From Micromonospora sp045209745 (GTDB taxonomy: Bacteria; Actinomycetota; Actinomycetes; Mycobacteriales; Micromonosporaceae), in contig NZ_CP109273.1 of assembly GCF_045209745.1 (NCBI RefSeq), forward strand, positions 3,348,001 to 3,412,000: DNA of 64,000 nucleotides, given 5' to 3'. This document shows, piece by piece, positions 51,537 to 60,868 of the stretch (position 1 is the first letter of the stretch; each line of letters opens with the position of its first letter). Below the pieces are notes generated by a model. That model ran no database searches. It was given only the letters and a program-made list of their open reading frames with translations, and was not told the origin of the DNA. Made by a program: the position numbers and the translations under genes.

Positions 51537-54500
51537 GCGCATTCCACCTCGACCTCCTCGACGACACCGTTGCCCGGCTCTTAGTCGAGGACCTGCGTGA
51601 CGTGGCCCCCGGCCATTGCGTCCGGCTGGACGACATCGACACTACGGACGCAATCCGGTTGGCCAATACCCTTACCGAGAGCCTCCCACGCGTCGACGTG
51701 CACGTCCTGCAGAGGCAGCCGTCGCATGATCACGCAATTGACTCGGATCGTGCCGTTGAGCTGAGAAATCGCAAGCGACGACCGCTGCTCCTGCTCGTAC
51801 CAGCCGGCGAAGGACATGCGGCCAGTTCCCTGGACAACTCCTTCAAGCGACTGCCACTCGTCGACCTGCTACAGAGAGCCGGACAGGTCCTCGACCGTGA
51901 GCTGCGGCAATCCGACATCGCCGAGGAACTACGGATCCTCCGAGCGCAGGCGGGCCGGCGTGCTGGCACAGCGGCGTGGGCCAGCTTCCTGGCCGCTGTT
52001 GAGCAGCAGCCAGATGAGATGAACCTAGGTCGTCAACTGTGGCGCCTTGGACTCATACCTGACCACGGGCCCGCAGCCATTGAGAGACTCGCACGCAACG
52101 CCGCTGCCGCGACTGCGATCGCTCACGCACGCCGACCCACCGCTTCGGTCAGCGACCGGCTCGTGGATGCAGGACTGCGGGACTCCGAAGAAAGGCTGCG
52201 GCTACGGGCGTTTCTCGAATCAAAGGGGTCGCCGCTGTCGAACGCGACCCGATGGACGAAGTTGCTGGGCGACGAGCACTCGGGGCGACTTACCTTCGAA
52301 TGCTGGCCTCTCGTTGACGACGTCGAGAGCGAGCTCACCTCGGTCGTTATCGCGCCTTTTATCAAGGCCAACAATGCGTTGGACGCCACCAGCAAACTTA
52401 AGTTCGGCGCGGACGGTCAGCTTATCTGCCAGGTCCCCGAGGACAGCCACGGGACCGTCGCTGTCAAGTGGACCACCGATCCACCGAAAACCAGCACTGT
52501 CGCGAACTGGCTACTCGAGGTGTTGCCGCCCGAAGACGCCCGGTCAGAGGAGACCAGCGCGATTGGTAGCGCGAAGGCCGCCGGCAGCAAGAGGCGTGCC
52601 ACCGTCAAGCTCAACGTGACCGAAGACGACCTGGCTCAGGGCAGCCGTTTCGTTGTCCGGTTGCAAGCTCTTGATTCCCATGGCGACCGAGTCCTGCTAT
52701 CCGACGGCGCACCAGCCGAGGTTGACAGCCAGGAGTTCGAAGTCGTCGTCGTCGACGGCGACCCAACCGAGAGTCTGCGAACCGCCTCGGCGACGTCCCT
52801 TCCAGAGGCCGTGCTACGGGCAGCCGTCGACGGGCTGGACGATCGCACCGAGGACCTCGTCACGTGGGATCTGCCGGGACAGGTTTTCTCCGTTCGACTA
52901 GGCAATCGGCGCGTCAGTCAAATCCGCGTTTCGGACCTGTTGGTGAACCTGCAGCGTCGCCTCATCGAACAACGAGCTCGGCCCTCGGCGTTGTCCGGCA
53001 CTGTCGCGCCCGGCACGCGTCTAGAAGCTCAATCTATAGCTGATGTACCCCTCGAGCTGCCTCGCACACTCGGCGAACGGCGCGGCAGAGTCCTTCAAGC
53101 CCTCGCCGAAGCCGCCCCCCGCGATACTGCCGAATCGATCGAATGGACCGACGAGCTGCGGCAGCTCGTCGCGTCTTACCTCTCTACCTACCGTCGGGCG
53201 CTCGACACTACCGACCGCGAACAGATTTCTGCTCTGCTGCGCCTGGACACGTTGACCGTGCATGCACGAACGGCAGCGGGTCCGGTCAGCGGTGTAGTGA
53301 TTCTCCCACTGCACCCTCTTCGCCTTGCGTGGATTGCGACGCATGATGACGTATTCCGCCGGTGGGCGGCAGGACTCGACGGTCTTCCACGATCCGCCCG
53401 ACCCGCGGCCGTGGACCTGCAACTTGCGGGTCGGGTAACGGCGGCGAATCTGCCCTTCGTGCTGCTGTCAGCCGACGAAACACCGATGGTGTATGACTCC
53501 GAACTCACCCACGGCACCGCTCTATATCTGCCCGTCGATCGAGCCGCCGCCGAGACCGCCGCCGACGTCATCAGCGCCGCATTGGGAATCGTCCGTGAAG
53601 GGGCCCAAGAACGCGCCGCGTCGGACATGGTCCTCGAACGTATAGCGGCCTTTCGAGCGGCGCACCCAGGAGGGTCCGCGCTGCGGCTGTTGGCCGTCAA
53701 TCCCGGCTCGGGCCGGCTCTTGGCCGGAGCTCTGCGCCCGCTGGTCATCCCCGGAAGCGAGGACGCACCAGAGGGTCAGCGGCTCGAAGTCGTCGCCTAC
53801 ACGGACCAGACCTCCTTCACCGATCCAATGGCGCCTGTCCAGGACCTGCAGCGCTCATTGCGCCTGATCTCACGTGCCGCACAGGGAAGTCACCTGTCCC
53901 CACCCTTGTCATTGGCCGTGCGGGCCACCAAGGCGATCCTGGAAGACGAAACTGGCGCGCACCTCGCGGTTGTACAGAACCTTCCCACCGGAAAGCTTGG
54001 CCTTACCTCCGCACCACCCAGCCGCTCGGCTTCCTTCCGTGACCTCCTGACGCCGACAACGACCCACGCCGTCGAGCGGGACGGACGACTGGTGTGGCGC
54101 AACGTCGCTGCGCTACGGCCGCGGCCGGCCAACGAGCACGGCGACATCTCCGCCACGCACCGAGCCCATCAAGGTGCCCTAGCAAGATGGATGGGAGATG
54201 CCTCCGCGACGCCAAGCGTCGACGTCACTCTCAACGAAGACCGTCTGTCACAGCTTCGCAGCCTCCATGAGCGCACCGACTGGGTGCTCACCGTAGACCG
54301 CTTTCTCGGCCTCAACCTGTATGAGGACCCGCTGAGCAGCGGATTCGACAGCGCATACCTATTGGATTACGCCCCGGACTTCGTCGAAGGCATGGGCGAA
54401 CGTCTTAGCGTCACCACCTCCCACCGTGCCGAGGTCGCCGCGCTGCTTGCCTCCGCCATGCGGGAACTCGGGCTGGCTGCCATCGACGCGAGCGTCGGCG

Positions 54501-56380
54501 ATCTCCTTGAAACCCTGTCGGTCGTATCAGGGCGCCTCGCTCTGCGGCTGCTCGGCGAGAACACCCTCGCCCGCGAAGCCGTCAGCCTCGGTGCACTCGT
54601 CATGCATCTACGACAACGTGGCGAGCTTGACGGTGTCATTGTCATACCGGTCGACGCCCACCCCGAGATCTTCGGCCCGACATCGCGCGACGGCGAACGA
54701 GCCCGTCGATGCGACCTGCTCTTGGTCCGTGTCGGGCAACGATCCTTCCGGATCGAATGCGTCGAGGTCAAAGCCCGACGCGAGGCTTTCCTCCCGCAAG
54801 CCCTCGCCGACCGCATCGCCGACCAACTCATGGACACCAGAAAACTTCTGCAGGCGCGATACTTTGCCACCGACCCGCCTCGAGTCGACGGCGAACTTCA
54901 GCGAGCGCGGCTAGCAAACCTGCTGCACTACTACGCCGATAGGGCGTCTGTGCACAAACTGATTGATAGCGCACGGCTCGTCGACATTCATCGATACGTG
55001 GATCGGATTGAAGAGCAGCAGGAGAACCCGGACATCACCATGCGCGGATACGTCATTGCGCTCGACGGTGACGAAGGCTTCCCACGAAAGCACCGGGACA
55101 TCCCCATGGCGGTGCTCACCGCACAGGAGCTGGGCCGGGTGGGTTTCACAACGCAGATGGAACTATCGAAGCGGGATGAACTGGACAACCCTCCCTCTAC
55201 ACGGCCCGAGCCAGGGAGCGGTGACGACGCCTCGACTGTGAACGGCTCAGGGGCAGCGGACCAGGGAGATGAGGCGGCAGCCCCCAATCCCGGCGTGAAG
55301 ATTCCTCTGCCCGCAGACGATGACTCGGCGGATGGGGCGGACGGTGACCGCGGGCACCTCAACACCGTCGAGGTAACGCTCGGCGCTGACGGTTCGGGCC
55401 TGCCTGCGACCTGGCGCGTGAGCACCAAAGGCAGCCCGCATGCCTTCATCATCGGGATCCCCGGCCAAGGCAAATCAGTGACGACGAGGAAGATCATCCG
55501 AGACTTCGCGTCTCAGGGGCTGCCCGCATTGGTCTTTGACTTTCACGGAGACATGGCCGCAGACCCGCCAGCCGGCGCTGCAGTGATCAACGCTACGGAA
55601 GGCTTGCCGTTCAATCCGCTGGAGCCGCGCACCGACGTCGCTCAGGCCGCGAACAACGCTGCTTGGGAGATTGCCGAGATCATGTCGTACGTGTGCGGCC
55701 TCGGGGAGATCCAGCGCAACCATGTCTACAAGGCACTCCAACGGTGCTACGCCGAGTGCGGTTGGGAAGGCGTAGAGCCGGGGCAGCAACTGCCAAACAT
55801 GTCGGACTTCGCCGCGGCGCTTGAGGAGGTGGAGGCGCAAAGCCGGGGTCGAAACGCCCGTGATCGGCTGCGCCCGCTGACAGACTTTGGCCTGTTCCGA
55901 GACGGAGATACCGGGTCCTTCAACCCAATGAGCGGCGGTGGCGTTGTCGTCGATGTCAGTGGCCTCGGCCTCGAACAAGTTCAGCTGGCCGCCGGCGCCT
56001 TCCTCCTCCGGAAGGTGTACCGCGAGATGTTCCGATGGGGTGAGGGCGGTGGCATGCGTCTCGCAGTCGTCTTGGACGAGGCACACCGGCTCGCGAAAGA
56101 TGTGACATTGCCGAAACTTATGAAGGAAGGCCGTAAGTACGGCATCTCAGTAGTCGTCGCCAGTCAAGGACTGGAAGATTTCCGTCGCCAGGTTCTGGAA
56201 AACGCCGGAACGAAAATCGTCTTTCGAACCAACTTCCCGGCCTCGAAAGCGGTGGCTGGTTATCTGCGAGGCCGTGCCGGTCAAGATCTTAGCCAGCAGA
56301 TTGAGCAGCTCGGCGTTGGTCAGGCTTACGTCGCAACGCCGGACGAAGTGCAGGCTCGGAGAATCTACATGAACCCCTAA
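51533..56380 (+). CDS. Giant PD-(D/E)xK nuclease and HerA-like ATPase (DptH/MAD8-like)
   Basis: 1615 residues. The first 1000 are uncharacterised and mainly helical and strand-rich. A nuclease-like core lies at about 1058-1080: CDLLLVRVG then IECVEVKAR, giving the Asp and E-x-K of PD-(D/E)xK enzymes. An acidic linker (about 1225-1275) leads to the HerA/VirB4-type ATPase: Walker A IIGIPGQGKSVTTRK (about 1305-1319), DFHGDMAADPP, Walker B LAVVLDEAHRLA (about 1511), then VVASQGLEDF and RTNFPASKAV. HerA-type motors pump DNA while an attached nuclease cuts. DptH of the phosphorothioate restriction system has the same plan. TTA at codon 17 (51581-51583). Last gene of the operon, followed by insertion sequences. 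Confidence 0.87.
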   Translation: MSAFHLDLLDDTVARLLVEDLRDVAPGHCVRLDDIDTTDAIRLANTLTESLPRVDVHVLQRQPSHDHAIDSDRAVELRNRKRRPLLLLVPAGEGHAASSLDNSFKRLPLVDLLQRAGQVLDRELRQSDIAEELRILRAQAGRRAGTAAWASFLAAVEQQPDEMNLGRQLWRLGLIPDHGPAAIERLARNAAAATAIAHARRPTASVSDRLVDAGLRDSEERLRLRAFLESKGSPLSNATRWTKLLGDEHSGRLTFECWPLVDDVESELTSVVIAPFIKANNALDATSKLKFGADGQLICQVPEDSHGTVAVKWTTDPPKTSTVANWLLEVLPPEDARSEETSAIGSAKAAGSKRRATVKLNVTEDDLAQGSRFVVRLQALDSHGDRVLLSDGAPAEVDSQEFEVVVVDGDPTESLRTASATSLPEAVLRAAVDGLDDRTEDLVTWDLPGQVFSVRLGNRRVSQIRVSDLLVNLQRRLIEQRARPSALSGTVAPGTRLEAQSIADVPLELPRTLGERRGRVLQALAEAAPRDTAESIEWTDELRQLVASYLSTYRRALDTTDREQISALLRLDTLTVHARTAAGPVSGVVILPLHPLRLAWIATHDDVFRRWAAGLDGLPRSARPAAVDLQLAGRVTAANLPFVLLSADETPMVYDSELTHGTALYLPVDRAAAETAADVISAALGIVREGAQERAASDMVLERIAAFRAAHPGGSALRLLAVNPGSGRLLAGALRPLVIPGSEDAPEGQRLEVVAYTDQTSFTDPMAPVQDLQRSLRLISRAAQGSHLSPPLSLAVRATKAILEDETGAHLAVVQNLPTGKLGLTSAPPSRSASFRDLLTPTTTHAVERDGRLVWRNVAALRPRPANEHGDISATHRAHQGALARWMGDASATPSVDVTLNEDRLSQLRSLHERTDWVLTVDRFLGLNLYEDPLSSGFDSAYLLDYAPDFVEGMGERLSVTTSHRAEVAALLASAMRELGLAAIDASVGDLLETLSVVSGRLALRLLGENTLAREAVSLGALVMHLRQRGELDGVIVIPVDAHPEIFGPTSRDGERARRCDLLLVRVGQRSFRIECVEVKARREAFLPQALADRIADQLMDTRKLLQARYFATDPPRVDGELQRARLANLLHYYADRASVHKLIDSARLVDIHRYVDRIEEQQENPDITMRGYVIALDGDEGFPRKHRDIPMAVLTAQELGRVGFTTQMELSKRDELDNPPSTRPEPGSGDDASTVNGSGAADQGDEAAAPNPGVKIPLPADDDSADGADGDRGHLNTVEVTLGADGSGLPATWRVSTKGSPHAFIIGIPGQGKSVTTRKIIRDFASQGLPALVFDFHGDMAADPPAGAAVINATEGLPFNPLEPRTDVAQAANNAAWEIAEIMSYVCGLGEIQRNHVYKALQRCYAECGWEGVEPGQQLPNMSDFAAALEEVEAQSRGRNARDRLRPLTDFGLFRDGDTGSFNPMSGGGVVVDVSGLGLEQVQLAAGAFLLRKVYREMFRWGEGGGMRLAVVLDEAHRLAKDVTLPKLMKEGRKYGISVVVASQGLEDFRRQVLENAGTKIVFRTNFPASKAVAGYLRGRAGQDLSQQIEQLGVGQAYVATPDEVQARRIYMNP

Positions 56381-56463
56381 CTTGATTTTTAGCCTGTGCG
56401 ACATGGGCGGGGATTCGTGGTCTTCGTTTGCCCTCGTAGCTGGTTTCTCGGCGTCCTTTGTGG

Positions 56464-58052
56464 TCAGCCTCGATCCGTCGGAGGAGTTTGGTCCCTGCTC
56501 ATCCGTTTCGGCTTGACCGTTTTGTCCATCCTGTTGGAGGTCGGTAGTACCGCGTGTCGCTGCGGGCGCGCCGGTTCTCCTGGTGCCGGAACGGTCTTTC
56601 TGCTGGTAGGGGCGGGGTGGCGGGGCCAGCAGGTCAGGGGTAGCAGGCCGAGGCGGTGCCAGCAGAGTAGGAACGCCTGGGCCCAAGGCCAGGTGTCGGG
56701 GATGGACAAGGTTCGCTGGCGGGCGTGGGTGGCGAGTTTCGCGGGTAGGTGCAGGATTCGGTAGCGCAGGGTGTCGGGTTCGGCATGGGCGAGGTCGGGT
56801 TGGTCGTGCAGGCCGAGGAGTCGGGTCCAGGCGGTCAGGTCCGCGGCGATGTTCGCCGCGAGGATCCAGCCGCGGTTGACGGTCCAGGCTTTGGAGGGCA
56901 GGTTCCTCAGGCCCATCGCCTTGCCGTGTCGGACCCGGTCTTCCACGTCGGCGTGTGAACGGTGCAGCACGTCGAGGAACTGTGGGTGGTGCGAGCCCGG
57001 CACGCCGTGGATACGGCGGATGTTGGTCGCGACGATCGCGTACCGCCAGCCGGTGCGTTTTTCCAGGTCGGTGAGTTTCTTGGCGTGTCGGCGGTAGGCC
57101 GGGTCCGCCGGACGATCAGCCGTAGCCCATCGGTCCAGTTCGCGACCCGCTGGTTGAGACCGGTCAGTTCGGCGGACTGGGCCTGATCGGTGGCGGTGCC
57201 GTCCTGCCGCAGGCTGTCGGTCCACGCCTCGGCGGGCAGTTGTTCGATCGCGGTTTCGTCGATGTCAGTGATCGTCCATCCGACGGTGAACGTCACGGTG
57301 CGCCACAGCCGGTTCATCTCTTCGATGTGCTGGAGCAGGTCGTGGGTGGCGCCGGCCCCGTCGACCCTGATGAGGATCTTGCGCCGGTGCTTCACGGGAA
57401 CCTGGGCGATCGCCTCGCCGAGGACGCGAATATGGTCGGTGACGGTGTTCGAGCCGGCGTTACCGGAGCGCAGCAGCATGGCCAGGCTCTCGCCGGTGTT
57501 CGCGCACCACGCCCCGAGCGGGTGGAACCCGAACCCGCGTTTGAACGTGGCCGCCGCACCCTGTTTCGGTGAGTGGGCGGTGATCAGGGTGGCGTCCAGA
57601 TCGATGACCACCCACCCGGTCAGCACCTTGCCCGCCACCATCAGCCACGGAAAACCGTCAGGCCGGCGGGCAAGTAGATCCCAGACCCGGGCCCGGACTC
57701 TCGCCCTGGCCTTGGCTATCCGGCCGAGCGACACCGGGTCCAGACCGGCCAGGGCTCGGCGGACGGTCGCTTCCGACGGCGGATCAGCGAACACGGGGGC
57801 CTGATGCGCCAGCAGCCCGATGTCGGACATGCTGGTAGCGCCGAGCACGATCGCGGTCGCCAGACAGATCAGCACCGTGCCCCGATCCCACCAGCCCGGC
57901 CCTCGCCCACGGGGCAAAATCGTGTTCAACGCACCGGTCAGCCCGGCCCGGTCCGCGCACCGCCGCAGCAGGACCGCGCCCGCATGCCCGACCAAGCCTT
58001 TACCGCCGGCGGCTACCTGCAGCCGCTGGTCCCATCCGCTACTCTTACTCAC
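56464..58052 (-). pseudogene. IS1380-family transposase, frameshifted
   Basis: From ATG 58052 the frame gives MSKSSGWDQRLQVAAGGKG, typical of IS1380 transposases, with the catalytic-core stretches VVIDLDATLITAHSPKQG and LIRVDGAGATHDLL. At about 57105 the coding potential moves to another frame, which continues YRRHAKKLTDLEKRTGWRYA and runs to a stop at 56464. One missing base between RTRP and YRRHAK explains the break. Together they would make a protein of about 500 residues. Inactive unless the ribosome shifts frame. It abuts the 3' end of the defence operon (84 bp). Confidence 0.85.
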
Positions 58053-58086
58053 CGGAAAGGTGCACCCGATTCTGCTGTGGATATGA

Positions 58087-58388
58087 CGTAGACACTCACA
58101 TCCTTACAGGTCAGCAACGCGGCGCCGTCTTCGAGGCGCACCACGGTGTGCGAAGATTCGGCGCCGGTTGCTGGTTGCGGCCCGACTGTGTTCGGGCGGA
58201 TTGTGATGGGGTTCGTCGTGGTCGACCCCGAATGCTCTGTGGTGCTGATGAGCCTGTAGGTCAGCATGGTGGCGGAGGGCTTCCACGGGAACCGTGGATT
58301 GGTGCCAGTGAGCCCGAGCGTCAGACTTTCGAATCTCCCTGCCCTCCCCGCGACGGACGCCGTGGTCCGCGTGTGAAGGAGGCTGGTG
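58087..58388 (+). ncRNA. Candidate bridge RNA in the 5' noncoding end of the IS110 element
   Basis: About 300 bp without a gene precede the IS110-type recombinase. IS110-group elements encode a structured bridge RNA here, whose two loops pair with donor and target DNA. Hairpins are visible, for example CCACGG-GAA-CCGTGG at about 58287-58301 and GCGCACCACGGTGTGCG at about 58135-58151. Exact ends and loops cannot be set by eye. Confidence 0.4.
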
Positions 58389-59624
58389 ATGGAAGTCGTT
58401 CACTCCCGCTGCGCCGGGATGGACATCTCGAAGAAGGACGCCAAGGTGTGCGTGCGGATCGCGGGGGCTGGTCGCCGTAAGACGACTGAGACGGTCACGA
58501 CCTGGGGGTCGATGACAAGCCAGATCCTCGCGTTGCGTGACCACCTCGTCGATCAGCAGGTGACGTGTGTGGTGATGGAGGCGACCAGCGACTATTGGAA
58601 GCCGTTCTACTACCTGCTTGAGGACGCCGGCTTCGAGGTCATGCTGGTCAACGCCCGGCACGTGAAGACGCTGCCAGGTCGTAAGACCGATGTCGCGGAC
58701 GCGACCTGGCTTGCTCAGCTCGGTGCGCACGGCCTGGTGAGGGGGTCGTTCGTACCGCCCGAGCCGATCCGTCAGTTGCGGGATCTGACCCGGGCACGCA
58801 CGGCGATCACGAGGGAACGTGGCCGGGAGGTCCAGCGGCTGGAGAAGTTGCTGGAGGACGCCGGGATCAAGCTGTCCGCGGTCGCGTCCGACATCCTTGG
58901 AGTGTCTGGGCGGGCGATGTTGGAGGCGTTGATCGCTGGTGACAGGGATCCGGCCGCGCTCGCGGATCTGGCCAAGCGTCGGCTCCGGTCAAAGATCCCC
59001 CAGCTGACCGAAGCGTTGAACGGCCGGTTCACCGAGCACCATGCGTTCCTCGCTCGCGTGCACCTGGACCTGATCGACTGGCATACGGCAGCGATCAACA
59101 GGCTCACCGAGCGGATCGAGGTGATGATGGAGCCCTTTCAGGGCTTCCGTGACCTGATCTGCTCCATCCCCGGCATCGGCATTCTGACCGCCGACGTGAT
59201 CATCGCCGAGACCGGCGCCGACATGACTCGCTTCCCGACTGCGAAGCACCTGGCCTCGTGGGCCGGTACGACACCCGGCAACAACGAATCGGCGGGCAAG
59301 GTGAAGTCCAGCCGAACCCGACCCGGCAACCCCTACCTACAAGGAGCGTTGGGGGCGGCGGCGATGGCGTGCTCCCAGAACCCGCGCAGCTACCTCGGCG
59401 CCCGATACCGGCGCATCGCCTCACGCCGTGGACCGCAGAAGGCCAACATGGCCATCCAGCACTCCATGCTCATCGCGATCTGGCACATGGGCACCACCGG
59501 CACCTTCTACGACGACCCCGGCGCCGACTACTTCACCCGCCTTCACCCGGACCGATCCAAGAAACGAGCCATCCATCAACTCGAAGCCATGGGGTACAGC
59601 GTCACCCTGGAGAAGGCATCGTGA
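58389..59624 (+). CDS. IS110-family recombinase (DEDD transposase)
   Basis: 411 residues. The N-terminal RuvC-like DEDD domain (about 1-150) begins CAGMDISKKDAKVCV and includes VMEATSDYWKPFYYLL and GRKTDVADATWLAQL, holding the acidic residues. The C-terminal transposase_20 domain (about 250-370) has ICSIPGIGILTADVIIAETG and LASWAGTTPGNNESAGK, and the conserved Ser lies in this half. The frame is unbroken. AGGAGG (58376-58382) favours ATG 58389 over the GTG at 58386. Works with a bridge RNA from the upstream noncoding end. Confidence 0.93.
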   Translation: MEVVHSRCAGMDISKKDAKVCVRIAGAGRRKTTETVTTWGSMTSQILALRDHLVDQQVTCVVMEATSDYWKPFYYLLEDAGFEVMLVNARHVKTLPGRKTDVADATWLAQLGAHGLVRGSFVPPEPIRQLRDLTRARTAITRERGREVQRLEKLLEDAGIKLSAVASDILGVSGRAMLEALIAGDRDPAALADLAKRRLRSKIPQLTEALNGRFTEHHAFLARVHLDLIDWHTAAINRLTERIEVMMEPFQGFRDLICSIPGIGILTADVIIAETGADMTRFPTAKHLASWAGTTPGNNESAGKVKSSRTRPGNPYLQGALGAAAMACSQNPRSYLGARYRRIASRRGPQKANMAIQHSMLIAIWHMGTTGTFYDDPGADYFTRLHPDRSKKRAIHQLEAMGYSVTLEKAS

Positions 59625-59637
59625 AGCGAACCAACCT

Positions 59638-59665
59638 CTGACGCGAAGGGGAATCTTCGCGTCAG
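59638..59665 (+). terminator. Hairpin after the IS110 recombinase
   Basis: Perfect 11-bp arms CTGACGCGAAG / CTTCGCGTCAG with a 6-nt loop, 14 bp after the stop. It may be a terminator or an end structure of the element. Confidence 0.6.
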
Positions 59666-59967
59666 GAGTACCTTTCCTTTACCGCCCTCGATGAATCAAT
59701 TCCCCTCTGAACGGGGGAGGTCAAGACGTGGACGTCGTGGCGCGGGCGGGGTGGGTGTTGCGGCGCCGGGTGGTCGCCCCGTTCCTGGCCGACAGAGTTT
59801 CGGTGCAACGGCCGGACAGGTGATCCTCGCGCGAGGTACCCCCGGCGGACGCGGGCGGGCGAGAGACGCTCGGGTGTGCGAGTTTCTCCCAGGGGCGGCG
59901 CAGGTCGGCGGCGAGAGCGCGGGCGAGGCGGAGTTGTTAGGTCCCCCCCGCTTTCGCGGAGGTGTTG
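59666..59967. other. Region between IS110 and the IS3 remnant, no supported gene
   Basis: About 300 bp with open frames on both strands but no ribosome site or recognisable domain. GC-rich low-complexity stretches dominate. It is most likely leftover sequence from successive insertions. Confidence 0.4.
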
Positions 59968-60303
59968 TTACCTGCCGCCGGTTGGCGTCGGGGTGATGCT
60001 GGTTGAGTCTGGCTGATCGATGTGGGTTAACTTCCAGGCGGTCTCGTACTCGTCTGGGCTGAGGTAGCCCGGATCCTTCTGGATGCGGCGGGTGTTGCAC
60101 CAGCCGTCGATGTAGCTGAAGATCGCGTTTCGGCGTCGTCGCGGTTGCGCCAGGTGGTGCGGTAGACGAGTTCGGTCTTCAGGGTGGAGAAGAAGTTCTC
60201 CATCAAGGCCTTGTCGTAGGAGTCGCCGATGGAGCCCATGGAGGGCAGGATCCCGTTGTCGGCCAAGCGGGTGGCGAAGCGGAAAGACGTGTAGTTGGTC
60301 AAA
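59968..60303 (-). pseudogene. IS3-family transposase (OrfB) C-terminal remnant, frameshifted
   Basis: On the minus strand one frame gives SIGDSYDKALMENFFSTLKT followed by ELVYRTTWRNRDDAE, the end of an IS3-type rve integrase core with its catalytic Glu in ENFF. The following part, RNAIFSYIDGWCNTRRIQKD then GYLSPDEYE, is in another frame. The N-terminal two thirds of the gene are missing. The break at about 60305 abuts the 3' end of the isochorismatase gene. Confidence 0.8.
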
Positions 60304-60328
60304 GAATGCCTGGCCGTCGCCGAAATCC

Positions 60329-60868
60329 TCAGAATGTGACGCGTACGTCGTCGATGTCGATGAGCTGTCCGCTCCCGATGAATCGGCGCGCGACCAACAG
60401 GCCGGCCTCGTGTGCGGGTTGTCCGCCATGGCTGGCGGACGCGTCCGTCACCAGCCACGGTGTTAGATCGCGCTCGAATGCATCAACCGCCGACTTCAGC
60501 ACGCAACTCTCCGTCGCTACGCCGCAGAACACCAGGTCGGTCCATCCCTCCTGTTCCGTCAAGGCGGTACCAGCGGAGGAGAAGTACGAGTAGATATTCT
60601 TGTCGATCACCGCTCTGGCGCGGTTGGCGTGCTGTGCCAGCTCGGGCACGATCTCTGTCTCGGGCGGGTGCTGCACCGAGGACCAGTGGATCAGTCGCTC
60701 GAATGGGCTGCCGGGGTAGTTGTGATAGCGGGTGAACACGACTGGCCGCCCGGTCGCCTCCCACTGTTCGACCAGCTCGACGACCTTCGGGATGACGCCT
60801 CGGCTGCGGTCGTTGATGAAGCCGTTCTGCATGTCGATGACGATCAGGGCGGCACGCGTCTCGTTCAT
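60329..60868 (-). CDS. Isochorismatase-family cysteine hydrolase
   Basis: 179 residues. The catalytic triad of the family is visible: Asp in ALIVIDMQNGF, Lys in AVIDKNIYSYF and Cys in FCGVATESCVLKSA. Members hydrolyse isochorismate, nicotinamide, N-carbamoyl compounds and similar substrates; no pathway genes are near enough to choose. Its ATG overlaps the stop of the upstream regulator (ATGA), so the two are one transcript. An IS3 remnant begins about 25 bp past the stop. Confidence 0.88.
   Translation of the reverse strand: MNETRAALIVIDMQNGFINDRSRGVIPKVVELVEQWEATGRPVVFTRYHNYPGSPFERLIHWSSVQHPPETEIVPELAQHANRARAVIDKNIYSYFSSAGTALTEQEGWTDLVFCGVATESCVLKSAVDAFERDLTPWLVTDASASHGGQPAHEAGLLVARRFIGSGQLIDIDDVRVTF

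Larger units (their letters stand above)
58087..59690 (+). mobile_element. IS110-family insertion sequence
   Basis: One intact recombinase gene with a long 5' noncoding end (about 300 bp) and a short 3' end, the layout of the IS110 group rather than IS1111. These elements have no clear terminal inverted repeats and do not duplicate the target, so I cannot fix the ends; the coordinates are approximate. Inserted between an IS1380-type and an IS3-type remnant. Confidence 0.6.

Noticed and set aside
40469..56380. Calling the whole island a classical BREX or Dnd system
   Set aside because: No PglX, PglZ, BrxL or DndABCDE gene is present; only single proteins resemble parts of those systems.
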